From Ascaphus truei (lineage: Eukaryota > Chordata > Amphibia > Anura > Ascaphidae), in contig CM071570.1 in the NCBI GenBank assembly GCA_036426205.1, forward strand, positions 53,217,087-53,281,086: a DNA stretch of 64,000 nt. The letters are read 5' to 3'. The stretch's first letter is position 1. Each line of letters begins with the position of its first letter. The translations under genes and the position numbers were made by a program. Shown here piece after piece: positions 24,048 to 34,944 of the stretch. The notes beneath the pieces were generated by a model. That model had not been told where the DNA came from, made no database searches, and saw only the letters and a program-made list of their open reading frames with translations.

Positions 24048-24928
24048 AATCCCCCGGCGTGGCGGAACTGCCGTATCGGTGTGCGGATGCGTTGTACCCC
24101 CAATTGCATTGGCTCTGGCAACTCTGGTGCAGGACGAAGAGGTATGGTAGCACTTGGGGGAGCAGGAGTGTTGCTGGGAGTACTGGAGAACGGAACTTGA
24201 AAGTTATGAAAGCGAGTGCGCTGACGCTCAGAGCGGCATACCTGGATACGTTGATCCACTCGGACAGCAAAATCAATGAGGACCTCCAATTGATCCGGCC
24301 TGGATTGGCGAGAGAGTTCGTCCTTGATGGGATCTGCCAGGCCTTGCCAGAATACGGAGATGAGAGCCTCTTGTCCAGTTAGTCTCGGCTGCTAGAGTCC
24401 GGAATTCCACAGCATACTGTGTCACCATTCGCCGTCCCTGAGTGATCTGGAGGAGAGAAACATATGCCATCTCCCGACGAGCGGGAGAATCGAATACTCG
24501 TTGAAACTCGGCTTTAAATGGCGGGTAATCTTGGGTAAGGTCAGAACGTCGCTCCCAAACTGGGGAAGCCCAAGCCAGGGCGCTGCCAGTGAGGAGGTTA
24601 TAAATGTAGGCTACCTTCTTGCGATCAGTATTGTAGAGATGGGGGGGGCCATTTCAAACTGCACCTCACACTGGTTTAGGAAACCCCTACAATCTTGCGG
24701 TTCACCTGCATAAGGCTTGGGGGGAGGAATCCTTACATCTGAGCTGCTAACTGCGCTTGCGGAGTGGGGGCTTACATCTGGCGGGGTCGCGGTCAGTACC
24801 CTGTCTGAGAGTACTGCGACCTGGCGTGTAAGTGCTACAATTTGATCCACCATGGCCTGGTTTTGCTGAAGCAGATTGGAGAGAAACTGTTGAAGTTCGG
24901 TCTGATTTGCGTCTTGTGGGCTCGACAT
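23972..24928 (-). pseudogene. Gypsy gag, frameshifted
   Basis: Gag begins at ATG 24928 (MSSPQDANQTELQQFLSNLL), followed by a coiled-coil-like Gln/Leu segment, the capsid-like region (VAYIYNLLTGSALAWASPVW) and a CCHC zinc knuckle (CFYCGSMEHLVREC, about 24030) that binds RNA. The frame is broken in a C-run near 24650 (one base apparently lost) and again near 24390. The start codon lies only three bases inside the 5' LTR edge, which leaves no room for an ordinary tRNA primer site between LTR and gag. Confidence 0.85.
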
Positions 24929-24930
24929 AA

Positions 24931-25751
24931 TGTTACGCCGGTGCTGCCCGCAGACCAGACCCCTCCCCTGAGCTGAAGGGGGAAGTGGTAATACATGCAC
25001 CCGCAGCAAAGGGAGCGTGTCCGGAGTGTGGTATGAAGCGTTGCCAGGCCAGGTGTAGTAAGGTAGACAATACTTGCCGGTACCGGTTGTAGAGATAGAG
25101 TGAAGGATGCCTCGCCAAAGTCAGGGAGTGGAGAGTGGAGATAGGTCGTTGTCCAAGCCGTGTTCAAGGGGTTACCAGAGTGAGCGTTGTCCATGGAGTG
25201 CCGAAACCGAGAGCCAGAGAGGGTAGTCGTACGAGCCGCGTCAGAACCTGTGAAAACACTGAGAGAATCCAGAAGTACTTCCATGCAGAGACTATGTCGA
25301 GCAAAGACTGAGAGCAGAGAGGAGCTAGATAAAGCAGGAAGGTCCAATTATGAACGGAGATGGGACAGGAAGAGCTACAGGGAGACACTGCAGATTGGTG
25401 CAGGCATAACAGGCCAGGTGAGTCTTGTTGGTAACCTGAGTATGCCCGTGCAGTGTGCGGGGGCGGAACCTGAGGTCCGGGGGATGGGAATAAGAGTGTG
25501 CAGACTGAGCATGCTCCGTAACTCGTGTACGAGTGTGAACCGAACCAGTGGATGGTGCAGGTGTGCGTGCAGGAGGGCGTGGGCGCGCCCGGTGCTGAGC
25601 AGAGGTATCGCCGAAGGGAGTAATCCTGCGACGGCGGCAGGGGCGAGGAGCCGTGGAGGCCGGTAAGGCAGGTTTGTTTCGTGTGTCCAGGGGCTCCCTG
25701 CGGGAAGGGGGTGCTCCGTGTGGGGAGCGGGGAGAACGCCGATTCCTGACA
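24931..25751 (-). repeat. Gypsy 5' LTR
   Basis: 821 bp, TGTCAGGAATCGGCG to GGCGTAACA on the coding strand, followed directly by TTATGTCGAGC with the gag start. Paired with 19819-20634. It would carry the promoter and polyadenylation signals of the element; I did not identify a clear TATA box. Confidence 0.92.
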
Positions 25752-25756
25752 ATATG
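25752..25756. repeat. Target-site duplication, right copy (ATATG)
   Basis: Matches 19814-19818 across the Gypsy element. Confidence 0.8.
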
Positions 25757-25819
25757 ATGGTGTAGAATTGTTATCTCATTCATATAATACCAGCATTGTA
25801 AAGATAATATATATTAATA

Positions 25820-26020
25820 ATAATAGCATGTTCTTGTATAACGCTGCTACTATTCCGTAGCGCTTTACAGAGACATTTTTCAGGCACGGGTCCATGCCCC
25901 GTGAAGCTTACAATCTATTTTTTAGGCACAGGGAGATAAAGTGACATGCCCAAGATCACAAGGAGCCAACACCGGGAATTGAACTAGGTTCCCCTACTTC
26001 CAACTCAGAGCCACTTCTTC
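25820..26020 (+). repeat. L2/MIR-like short interspersed element
   Basis: The segment carries TGTATAACGCTGCTA, GTAGCGCTTTACAGAGACAT, then GGGAGATAAAGTGACATGCC, CAAGATCACAAGGAGCC and GGGAATTGAACTAGGTTCCC. The last blocks correspond to the conserved core of MIR-type SINEs (a GTGACTTGCCCAAGGTCAC-like string, then a GAACC-like string). Orientation is by that core. Ends are approximate. Confidence 0.6.
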
Positions 26021-26316
26021 TCATATTAATATATATATATTAAAATTAGATATGATAATGAAAATCATTATAAGAAATAAATAAAGGGGTATTTAAATAT
26101 GTTTAATAAACATGAAAGTTAATATGCGTAATTATGGTTGCAATCTTTTGCGGGAACAATAATGTTTCTACATACTGTACAACAACAATTTCCGAGAGTC
26201 TGAAGTTGGCATAATAAAATGTTATTACACAGTTAGTGTGTGTAAAATGTATATATATTTTAAAATTACATATAAACAAAACAAAGAGCAATATTTACAA
26301 TTATAACTCAGTCCCT

Positions 26317-26870
26317 CTATTTTTGCAGCTGCGCTACCTGCCTCACTTGGCACATGGGTACAGGTTCTCCCACCCACACCTCAAAGTTTGTACCCGCAGT
26401 GTAGACATCTCCTCTGATCATGTGAGTGTGGCCAGGGACTCCATGGAGGCACTGGGTGTAGCAAGAACAGAAGGGCATGGATAGTCCCCAGGCCGTGTTG
26501 GATAGCCCAGGTGAGCCCATATATGAATGCTGTTATCTGGCCAATGCTATTAATCAGAGTACTACTGTGCTGGCGGAGAGTGAGGGGCATTACACGATGA
26601 TGGCACTGGACTTCCTGGCACTGATGTCGGGCTGCTTGCTTCCTTCTCTTTGAGTTGAGCCCTGCCATGGCCTGTGGACTGCATTTCCAGCAGCTCTCTC
26701 TGGTACGCCATCAGCTAGACACGACAGAGGGGTGGGACCTCCTCCAGGACCTCCTCCATGACCTCTTTCATGAAGAAGGTCACAGTGTGCTCTTCGTCCA
26801 CAAGGGGCTCGGCAGCCTGTGAAGCTGCAGCCAATCTCCATCTGTATGATGGTCCTGAAAAATAAATGCA
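26317..26870 (-). pseudogene. Transposon-derived coding remnant (possibly Harbinger Myb-like protein)
   Basis: On the minus strand a frame reads EEHTVTFFMKEVMEEVLEEV (about 26800-26740), is interrupted by a stop, then LMAYQRELLEMQ and, after frame changes, STLINSIGQITAFIYGLT (about 26560-26510) and a hydrophobic AIQHGLGTIHALL. The acidic helix followed by QRELLE and SIGQITAxI segments resembles the C-terminal part of Myb/SANT-type accessory proteins of Harbinger transposons. That similarity is from memory and weak. Stops and frame changes show it is not functional. Confidence 0.35.
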
Positions 26871-26884
26871 TCCCATCCTCAAAT

Positions 26885-27985
26885 ACATTTACTCAGAACA
26901 TGGGGGTATGTAAGCACATTTGCATAGATTTGCAAGCAACAAATAGGCATTTTTGAACATGTCTCTTTAATTTTAGAACATTTTAGCAGTAGAATATATA
27001 GAAGCCCTGATCTACAAACTGTTAAACTGTTGCCAAACTTTATAAGGGCTTTGACTCCCATACACATGAATGAGAGCTGAGGTATGCTACAGTTTATCAC
27101 CCTTTTGTGGAGCAATGACATTTAGAGGGACCTCTCCTTGTCAAGTATTTCCTGCGCGCTAAATTACGCAAAGTGCTTCAAAAGTGGCTGGTTTCCAATG
27201 GCTGGTTCTCAGATTCCAGGAGGAGCATAAAGGGGAAACAAAAAACACAGAGATACTTTAAGTGTAGAGGTTCTTATATTCAGTTAATGTGATGATAAAG
27301 ACTTGGCTCCTTTAGAAGGCCTACATTACAAAACATAAGATATAATCAAGCAGTGCGTAGGGGGATTAACATCTCTCCCCGACAGGTGTGGTATGAGGTT
27401 GCAGGTAGCCAGTGGCTATCACTACAAAGGCAGGTGTGGTTGAACTCAGCAGGGTTCACAGTGTTCAACAGGATAAGACCCCCACGAAAGAGAGAGAGAA
27501 ACTCCATATCACAGATCAGCTAGGTACAAAAATGCTTTATGTTTAAAATATAAAGTGTGCACTTACAATAATGCAATTAAAATGGGCTGTTCACACTTAT
27601 GTAGTGTATGGGAGAAATCGTCTGCCGCACTGGCTCACCGTCCTGCCCCCGCCGACGTCTGTTAGTCCTGGGTCTGACCGCAGCTCACAGTGTGTGGCAA
27701 TCAGGTGCCACAGCTCTGGCACGTCCCAGTGAATGTAGCGTCTGACGTCACCTCCGGATGGGGTCTGGCAGTATCTGGGCAGCTGACGGCTTCTCTCCCC
27801 TCAGCTCCAAGGTACTCAGGAACTCCCACTCTTCTCGTTTCGCCAGAGGAATCGGGTTCGTCAGGAGTGACATCAGGAGTGACATCAGAACAGCAAAATA
27901 GCGTCATTTTTATTCGATCACGCTATTCTTGTATCGAGGCTCTGAACTAGCAAGCTTATCACAGATCTCATTGACGAGATGGGAT
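26885..27985. other. Unassigned
   Basis: No gene recognised. Short open frames at 27690-27950 (+) and 27701-27907 (-) overlap each other and lack motifs. Confidence 0.4.
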
Positions 27986-27989
27986 TTGA

Positions 27990-29480
27990 GAGTAGGACTT
28001 AGAAAAAAAAATATTTTTCGGGCATCGGATTGATGCCGGGATTCTCCGATGCTGATACACCAGCTCCGGAGACCCCCGGCTTCCATCCTATGCAAAAAAA
28101 ATACATTTGCAGGCAGCTTCATTACCTTAGCGGCTAACCGCTAAGGTAATGAAGGGTTTAAACACCAGTGCCCAGTTTATTGTGATTAGCGGGGGTGGGT
28201 GAAGGTGGCATTTGGCCCGTGGTGGGTGTTTGGACCACGTGGGTGGGTTGCGGGAGGAGTTACTACCACAAAGGTAATGAAGGGTTTAACCCCTCCCGCT
28301 ACCCACCCGGTAGGCATAAACCACACTGCGGGCCAAATACCACCTTCACCCACCCCCGCTATCCACAAAAAACATGAAAACAAAATACAAACACAATACT
28401 AGCCATTACACCCATTCATTGCCAGTGTGGTTACCTACGCCCTCAATGGGAGCAAAAATAACCCCAATTGGAATGAATGGGCACCCCCTGTACCCCCATC
28501 AACACCCCTCAACACATACAGTACAGTAAAGGGTAAAATGACTATTAATAATAGCTTATTTGCCCATTAAAAATTAAACATCCAGCCAGCATAAAGTAAA
28601 TAAAAGTTCTACTTACCCCTGCCAGAAGGAAGGCCATCCTCATCACCGTCCTCCGCGGGCAGCAACAGTACAATAAAATAACAAACTAATGGACCCTAGC
28701 CCCTTAATCATCTTAGCAGTTAGTAACTGCTATAGTAATTAAGGGGTTAACCCTCCTCCTCCCAGGGGCAACTATCCCCATCCTCTACTCATTGATTGGC
28801 ACAGTGGTACATCATGCCCATATAATATTTAATATACATAATACAGTACTATGGCAGTCAATGGACAACCAAAAAAAACAGCACCAAAAAGGCACAACAA
28901 TAACAATAACCAAGCACCTAAACACAACAATTAAATAAACCAAGCACCTAAATAACACAGCAATTAAATAAAACAAGCACCTAAACAACACAGCAATTAA
29001 ATTAAACAAGCACCTAAACAACACAACAATTAAATAAAAACAAGGCCTACAAATACATAACAATTAACTAAAAGAAGAAGCAAAAATACAAAGCATAACA
29101 ATTAGTTAAAAACAAACATTTGCCAAAAATGCATTGCCTGTCACTGTATTTATCAATAGCCTGAAAGGGGCACAGATAAACACATTGGCTGTCAATAGGC
29201 AACCTAAAAAAAAAAACAGCATACAAAATACACAACAAATTAAAAAAAAGCATCAAAAATACACAACAAATAAAAATAACAATGACCAAGAATAAGAAGC
29301 AATAAAAAAAACAAGCAAAAAAAACCACAAATAAAAAACAAGCATTAAAAAAAACGCAATTAAAAAAAATGCAATCAATGTTTTTTTTTTTTACTTTTGA
29401 CGTCTTCACCCTCCAATTCAAAGTCCAGCAGCAACAGCAGGAACCTCTTGACACTAGACGCAATGATCCTCAACAGCAGG
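27990..29480. repeat. Hairpin-rich composite repeat, copy R1
   Basis: This block has a GGCTTCC-like start with paired CCGGAG/CTCCGG, then a perfect-looking hairpin CTTAGCGG-CTAA-CCGCTAAG (about 28125-28155) inside matching CATTAC/GTAATG flanks. A long inverted repeat follows (GGGGGTGGGTGAAGGTGG at 28190 against its complement near 28340), then a second hairpin TAGCAGTTAGTAACTGCTA (28711-28729) and AACAATTAAATA-type tandem stretches (28900-29360). Close relatives occur at 40530-41310, 42500-43880, 46600-48180 and 48600-49010, some in the opposite orientation. Confidence 0.7.
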
Positions 29481-29548
29481 TAAGTTCATCTTGCAGATGC
29501 ACTTACCAGAATGCCCTCCTAATATCTCTGTACATTCTTCCTACCAAC

Positions 29549-29731
29549 TAATTAGATTGTAAGCTCTTCGGAGCAGGGACTCGTTCTCCTAAATGTTACT
29601 TTTAAGTCTGAAGCACTTCTTTCCTTTGTGTTATTTATATCTTATTATGTGTTATTTATATCTTATTATTTATATGATTGTAACTTTTACTGCTGTGAAG
29701 CGCTATGCAAATAAAGACATACATACATACA
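29549..29731 (+). repeat. L2-tail SINE-like copy 1
   Basis: AATTAGATTGTAAGCTCTTC, GAGCAGGGACTC, TACTGCTGTGAAGCGCTATG and AATAAAGACATACATACATA in this order match the copy at 49683-49856. The AGATTGTAAGCTC..GCAGGGAC string is typical of L2/MIR 3' ends in vertebrates, and the ACATACAT tail fits LINE-mediated insertion. It is inserted within the R1 repeat. Confidence 0.7.
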
Positions 29732-31330
29732 TCTTCTTCTTTATCTTCATCTGTCCATTGTAATCCAATAGCAGGTAAGTCCATCTTCTTCTTTATCTTC
29801 ATCTTCTTTATCTTCATCTTCTTCATTTTCTTCTGTATCTTCACCTGTCCATTGTAATCCAATTGATGGATGTTGTCCCGTAAGCTTCTTAAGGTCAAAT
29901 GAAATGAGTCAGGCCTTATATAAGGCATGTGACATCACATTTGAGTGTCAGATGGTACAGCTCCAATCCGATTGGTGCCAACGAAAGGACCGGCTGCCAG
30001 GCACAGGTTGGGCCCGGCCAAAGGTCAGGCCCAACTGCTTTGTCCAGTCAGCCGGGCCCCCCGCAGCCACCAGGCCCAGGACACTTGTCTTGGCTCTCCC
30101 CTCTGTTGGCGGCCCAGTGTGTGGGGATAATTATTTAATATTTAAGTCCATATTTTAAAAAAAGTAGTCTTTTGCCATGACACTTTCCTTTCCTGGAAGA
30201 TACATTACAGCCCATTGACCTGATATAAGTTGTTAGGTGCCTTTCAGCACCGAAAGCTGCCTTCTGGTGAAAGGCTGGTTCGTAAAAATAAGCTGCTCAT
30301 TAACCAATGCATCATTTGCCCTTCTCTGCAAATGCAAACTTTGTTAACTAATTCATGGCAAACATCAATAGCACTTAAAATGCACACAATATACATATTG
30401 TACAATAAACCATAGGACACTGACTATCTATGAGTTATCTTCCCTATACTGTATACTGTACACTACACATATTTGCTATCTCTTAGGCCATTTCCATGTA
30501 CCTTTTGCAGAGGTAAACGTCCAAGTAAAACTTTGTCCTGAACTTAGGAAAAAAAACAAAATAGCCACCTGGCTGACTCTTAATTCCCCCCCCGCCCCCC
30601 CCCCAAGTTCGGTCATGTCTATTAATGATATAAACAGTGTGCACGTATGATGGGAAAATGTGTACACATACATATTTTGCAAACACTGAAGGGATGCTGG
30701 CTGCTATTCATAGGTTCATCGATCATATTAGACCTGCAATGAAAGCTAGGTACCTGCATATCACAAAGCTTCTCCTTAACAAATTAAGAGAACAATGCCT
30801 TCCCCAGGACATCTCTACTGCATATTGAACTTACAGTATAATGCTCTCTAAATGACTGTTCACAGTCCCAAAGCTGCCGCCGGTCTAAGTTTTTTCAAGA
30901 CTAAAACTGTCTCACTTTTTAATCTTGTCTGTGACTGTTACATACGCCTATAACATATATTATCTTTAACTGTTCATGCAATGTCTGTAAATATAGTGTA
31001 TAACCCTGTTCATTTAATGTAACCATGTATTTGTCATCATAACTCTGTACCCAGGAAATACTTGAAAACGAAAGGTAACTCTCAATGTACTACTTCTTGG
31101 TGAAACATTTTATAAATAAATAAAATAAAAACTTTAATACCTCTTTTTAAACCTCCTTGGATTATTTTAATACCCTTAAAGCAGTTGTCCACGCCGATCA
31201 CCATTTTGTTTGTGCCATTTTTAAATTTTTACTTATTTTAAGGAATCTCTTTGCCCCCTTTCGAATTCTGTTTATTTGTATTTTTGTTTTATCTGATGCG
31301 CCGTTCAGGAGATATAAGTATTTGAAATGT
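29732..31330. other. End of R1 repeat, then unassigned DNA
   Basis: 29740-29930 has CTTCTTTATCTTCATC-like tandem text belonging to R1. A perfect palindrome GCCTTATATAAGGC lies at about 29913-29926 and recurs near 47410. From 29960 on nothing is recognised except a C-run at 30588-30604. Confidence 0.4.
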
Positions 31331-31332
31331 AG

Positions 31333-31445
31333 GTGTCCAGATCCACAAAGGGGCTCTAAACTTTCACATATCTTTACTACCAATAGATTCAAATGAATAG
31401 GAGTAAAGGCATGCTAAAGCTTAGCACCATTTTGTGGATCTGGGA
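31333..31445. mobile_element. Small MITE with terminal inverted repeats
   Basis: CCAGATCCACAAAGGGGCTC at the left is the inverted partner of GCACCATTTTGTGGATCTGG at the right; inner ACTTTAC-like and AGTAAAG segments also pair. Total length is about 110 bp. No coding capacity; family unknown to me. Confidence 0.6.
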
Positions 31446-31859
31446 ATAAGTGTCTAGGAGATAAAGCGCATCTCAGAGCAAAGCGATTAACACAAAAACA
31501 CCAATTTTTGTTTCAAGAGAACAGAACATGCTCAAGGGGTAAGATACTATCATTTTAATGAGTTAAACTCATATAGGTTTCTGGAGGGGATTACTGCTTT
31601 AATTAGGACTATCACAATTCTATTAAGTAATACTTCCTCTCATTAGATGCAGTTAAAATTACTTTATAGGAAACATTTAAAGCCAAACATTACTCATACT
31701 ATAGCATTCATATATGTATTTAAAGATAAGTGTATTTGGCAATTATTTATTCTTTCAAGTACTTATACATTTCTGTTTTAAACTGTTTACTGCTGTACAT
31801 ACTGAGAAGTTCCAATTGCATTTTTATGTTCTAAAAAAAGGAGGCCAGCAAATGATTAT

Positions 31860-32035
31860 AAGAGACTGCTCTGAAAAAGGAAAATGTACCAATACCATTA
31901 CAATTAAGAAAGCGTAGTAAGAAGTGTGGATATTTATAAAAATATACAACTTTATTATTTATACATATACAAATTCTTAGGAATATATCATTCAAACACC
32001 ATAAATACAGGACAACATACTGTATAGTATATATA
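31860..32035. repeat. Dispersed AT-rich repeat, shared with 45410-45620
   Basis: ATTTATAAAAATATACAACT, TATTTATACATATAC and CACCATAAATACAGGACA align in order with the 45.4-45.6 kb copy (AATTATACATATAT, CATCATAAATACAAGACA). Both lie upstream of other repeats. Confidence 0.5.
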
Positions 32036-33106
32036 TGTAGGGATGTGTCAGGTTGCCTTCTGTTGCTGCGGTGCGTCTCCGAAGGGAGTGGTGTAAGGTT
32101 CCGCGGCGGTCCGACAGTATAGGGCGCCGCCATGTTGATTGCGCAACAGTAAGGGCACTGTCAGAGCAGAGAGAGATTGCGCATGCGCGATGGAAGCGCG
32201 CGAATGGCTGGCCAATAAGCAAGAGGCTCAGCCAGGAACTACAACTCCCAGGAGCTCTAGCGAAGTCATCTGATACCAGTGAGCCAATGGGAGGGCTGGA
32301 TTAGAGAAAGGCAAGAAAGGGAAGCGTGGTGGAGAGGCCACGAGAGCCAGAGGGCAGAGGTAGTGTGGGTGCAGAGGGTCAGTGACCCACCTGCATAGGT
32401 TAGATCTTCCCTGCAGGCCCTAGGAGTTTCCCGAGTCACAGTATATTGTGTTGCTGCAGGGACGCCCTGTAGTGACAGCATACCACCCCTTACTGTACAA
32501 CAGATAGGGACAAAGTGTGCGGAGTTACGGTTGCTGCTAGTCATCTGGGACCAGACGGCTGGACCTTGCGACATCAGAAAGCAAAGCGTTGGATCGACGA
32601 ATCCTTTTCAAAAGCTGTTACCGGTCACCGCAGTGACCGGAAGATATTTACAACAAGTGCACCAACACCGGTCAACAGGCGCTGATCCCGCCTTAGGGAA
32701 CACTCTTTGGGGACACTAAGTGGAGTAGCCAAAGGACTGAGCCTACATAGATACACATTAATTGGACACGGTGTGGGGCACGCGGTGACGGGACAGAGAC
32801 ATTACTCCTTAGGAGAGTGGCTGAGCCACTAGTGTTATAAGGGTAGTATATTAGTGAATGTGTTGTTGCTATGATAGAGTTACAAGGTTCATTAATGCAT
32901 TGCAGTAAACAGTTTCATTCATATGTGTGTTGCTATGGTTCTTGCCCAGGGGAATCTTACATGATGGGGATCCTGGGTAAGTGGAGGCGCTGCCGCTAAG
33001 ATAAATGTTACCCCAGGCTCCCAGCTAGCGGAGGCTCAAATCTCCTGGAGCCCACAGGTGTGTGCAGTACCCATAGTCACGCTAGAGCGTAGGAAAGAGG
33101 GCTACA
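32036..33106 (+). mobile_element. Candidate solo LTR, 1071 bp
   Basis: Begins TGTAGGGATGTGTCAGG and ends AGAGGGCTACA, giving TGTAG/CTACA ends. It sits between (TA)n sequence on both sides, so an ATATA-type target duplication is possible but cannot be proved. The body has GC-rich promoter-like sequence (GCGCATGCGCG, ACTACAACTCCCAGGAGCTC) and no coding frame. The LTR at 51657-52955 has a similar TGTAG edge and GC-rich block, so they may be distant relatives. Confidence 0.45.
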
Positions 33107-33210
33107 TATATATATATATATATATAAACACATGAAGGTCAGTCAGCACACTGCAGTAGAAAAGGTTATAATAGCAGATGCTAGTCCCTGAGGAAGGTCT
33201 CGGCCCTGAG

Positions 33211-33249
33211 ACCCTGAGGAAGGTCTCTCTGTGGGACCGAAACGTTGGC
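33211..33249 (+). ncRNA. Hammerhead-ribozyme-like module
   Basis: CC (helix I strand), CTGAGGA (33214-33220), extra A, stem GGTC/GACC (33222-33225 with 33235-33238, 9-base loop), GAAA (33239-33242), ACGT palindrome, T at the cleavage position (33246), then GG to pair with CC. The core fits CTGANGA..GAAA. A partial second copy of the left half (CTGAGGAAGGTCTC) lies just upstream at 33188-33201. Helix I is only two firm pairs. Confidence 0.5.
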
Positions 33250-33336
33250 TTACGTGTATTTCATGTTGTGAATATAGATTTTTGGATTAACCCCGTGCGG
33301 TGTGCTGTCTCTTTACTGGTCTTTGGATTGGTTCGT

Positions 33337-33341
<5 letters not shown>

Positions 33342-33391
<50 letters not shown>
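33342..33391. repeat. (TA)n microsatellite
   Basis: Uninterrupted TA dinucleotides between two repeat fragments. Confidence 0.95.
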
Positions 33392-33394
33392 CCC

Positions 33395-33665
33395 ATCAAG
33401 GTTGAAACATGTCTGTGAGTGGTCTGTACTTGCTTTGCTAGTCCTATGCTGTGCTTAAAAAGCTGTGTGAACGGCAATGCATCAGATTAAATGGGCTCCA
33501 TGTGAATGGATATTCCAGGCAAAAGGTGACACATTGTGTGCTCATCTGCATGTCATTTCCCAGAATCCCTGGCTGCAGTGGGAACACTGCATGCTAGGAG
33601 ATAATGGTGAAAGGCAGGGTTGCAGGCCTGTCTAAGACATGTGAATGTGCTCACAAGTGATATTC
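33395..33665 (+). repeat. Dispersed repeat, copy 1 (partner 38885-39130)
   Basis: After a remnant right half of a ribozyme-like module (GTTGAAACATGTC), the segment carries TGACACATTGTG, TTTGCATGTCATT-like, CCCAGAATCCCTGGCTGCAG, AGATAATGG and AGGGTTGCAGGCCTGTCT. The same blocks in the same order appear on the minus strand at 38885-39130. Confidence 0.7.
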
Positions 33666-33734
33666 TTTATTGGCTATATGCTAACGGTGGAGGTTTTCTG
33701 TCGCCTTTTTCACCCACCATAAATTGTATGTGTA

Positions 33735-33893
33735 TATACAGTATATATATATACAGTATATATGATATAATATATATATATATATATATATATCAGTTAT
33801 ATATACAGGGAGATATATATCATATATATATATTATATTATATATATATATATATAATAATATATAATATATATAATATATATAAAACAAGGG
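33735..33893. repeat. TA-rich microsatellite with ATACAGTATAT units
   Basis: Mainly TA dinucleotides interspersed with CAGTA, ATAAT and CAGTT. Open frames over it are repeat artefacts. Confidence 0.85.
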
Positions 33894-34080
33894 CAGTCGG
33901 CACACTGTAAACTACTGATCCACTGATGCTTATCCCATATGCACACATGAAATGATTATTTACCAGATGTTGGTCCGGGAAACAGAGACAGCACACAGCC
34001 AGGTAAGTACAAAAAACTGTATTCACATAAGGAGTACACGGCACTGCATCCAACGTTTCGGTCAGCAGAAACCACAACAT
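33894..34080 (-). repeat. Retroposon fragment related to 33120-33345
   Basis: Read on the minus strand it has GACCGAAACGTTGG (about 34064-34051), GTGTACTCCTTATGTGAATA and GGCTGTGTGCTGTCTC, matching the order GAAACGTTGG, TATTTCATGTTGTGAATA, GTGTGCTGTCTC at 33239-33315 on the plus strand. The left half of the ribozyme core is replaced (GTTGTGGTTTCTG). Confidence 0.6.
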
Positions 34081-34094
34081 ACTGGTTGTCCATT

Positions 34095-34590
34095 GTTCTG
34101 TGGCTGAGAAGAAAGCAGCAGGTACAGGAGAGTATTGTTACCGTACTTGAGGTATATGAGAATTGGTGTCTATTCTCTCCTGTGTGAATCTACTGTATGT
34201 TTTTTGCTGTAGCTGGTTGTCAATTGTTCTGTGGCTGTCTGTACTGTTTATTGTTCTGTGTCTGTCAGTCGGTTGTGTTTGCTTTTGTGTATGTGTAACT
34301 GTTTGTGCTATTGTAGAACAAATTTGTTCTCAATCTATTTTCTCTCGAAGTCATCCCTATTCATAATACTTAGTTGTCGAGGTACCCCTACAATAGCACA
34401 AACAGCTACACACACACACACAAAAGCAAACACAACCGACAGACAGCCAAAGAACAATGGACAACCAGTCACAGCAAAAAACATACAGTAGATTCACACA
34501 GGAGTGAACAGACACCAATCCTCATATCCCTCTACTACTGTAACAGTGCTCTCCCGCCCATGCTGCTTTCTTCTCTGCTTGGCCCCGCCC
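34095..34590. repeat. Foldback element with about 200-bp arms
   Basis: Left arm 34105-34317 (AGAAGAAAGCAGCA to TGTGCTATTGTAG) pairs with right arm 34389-34583 (CTACAATAGCACAAAC to TGCTGCTTTCTTCT), with a 70-bp AT-rich centre. Both arms carry the same TACTGTA/TACAGTA heptamer (34190 and 34484), so that change predates the inverted duplication. Divergence between arms shows age. Confidence 0.7.
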
Positions 34591-34944
34591 CCCAGACTCC
34601 TGACACCTCCTACTGATTAATCTAAAAGGTTCTCAGTGGAAGCTCCCCAGTGCTTGAATATTTATTATATTAAAAGGAGAGATCTAAAGTATATACTTTA
34701 TATAGTGACATAAATATATATAACTGTGATATTATAATACAGGGGGCTCTCTCTATCTGACGGTCCATTATCCGTCGAACGGATTATCCAACACCAGATA
34801 ATGCATTCAACCTGAACGCATTATCCAATGTTGGAACAGATTATCTGACGATCACTGCTGTGGATTAACATTGGATCTGCAATCTGACGGTCTGCAATCC
34901 GACGGCAGTTTGCGGGACAGATTCCGGCGCATAACAGAGGACTG

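Larger units (their letters stand above)
19819..25751 (-). mobile_element. Full-length Gypsy chromovirus (LTR retrotransposon)
   Basis: A complete element on the minus strand: 5' LTR 24931-25751, gag, protease, reverse transcriptase, RNase H, integrase with chromodomain, polypurine tract, 3' LTR 19819-20634, and an ATATG target duplication on both sides. The order and the C-terminal chromodomain place it in the chromovirus branch of Gypsy/Metaviridae. By eye the LTRs differ at about 28 of 816 positions plus a 5-bp indel, so the insertion is not very recent. Frameshifts break gag and pol. One of them is a TA-to-TACTGTA scar (22360-22366). Confidence 0.93.

Noticed and set aside
28125..28745. 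Hairpin series as a CRISPR array
   Set aside because: Spacing is irregular, hairpins differ in sequence, and the surroundings are eukaryotic transposons.
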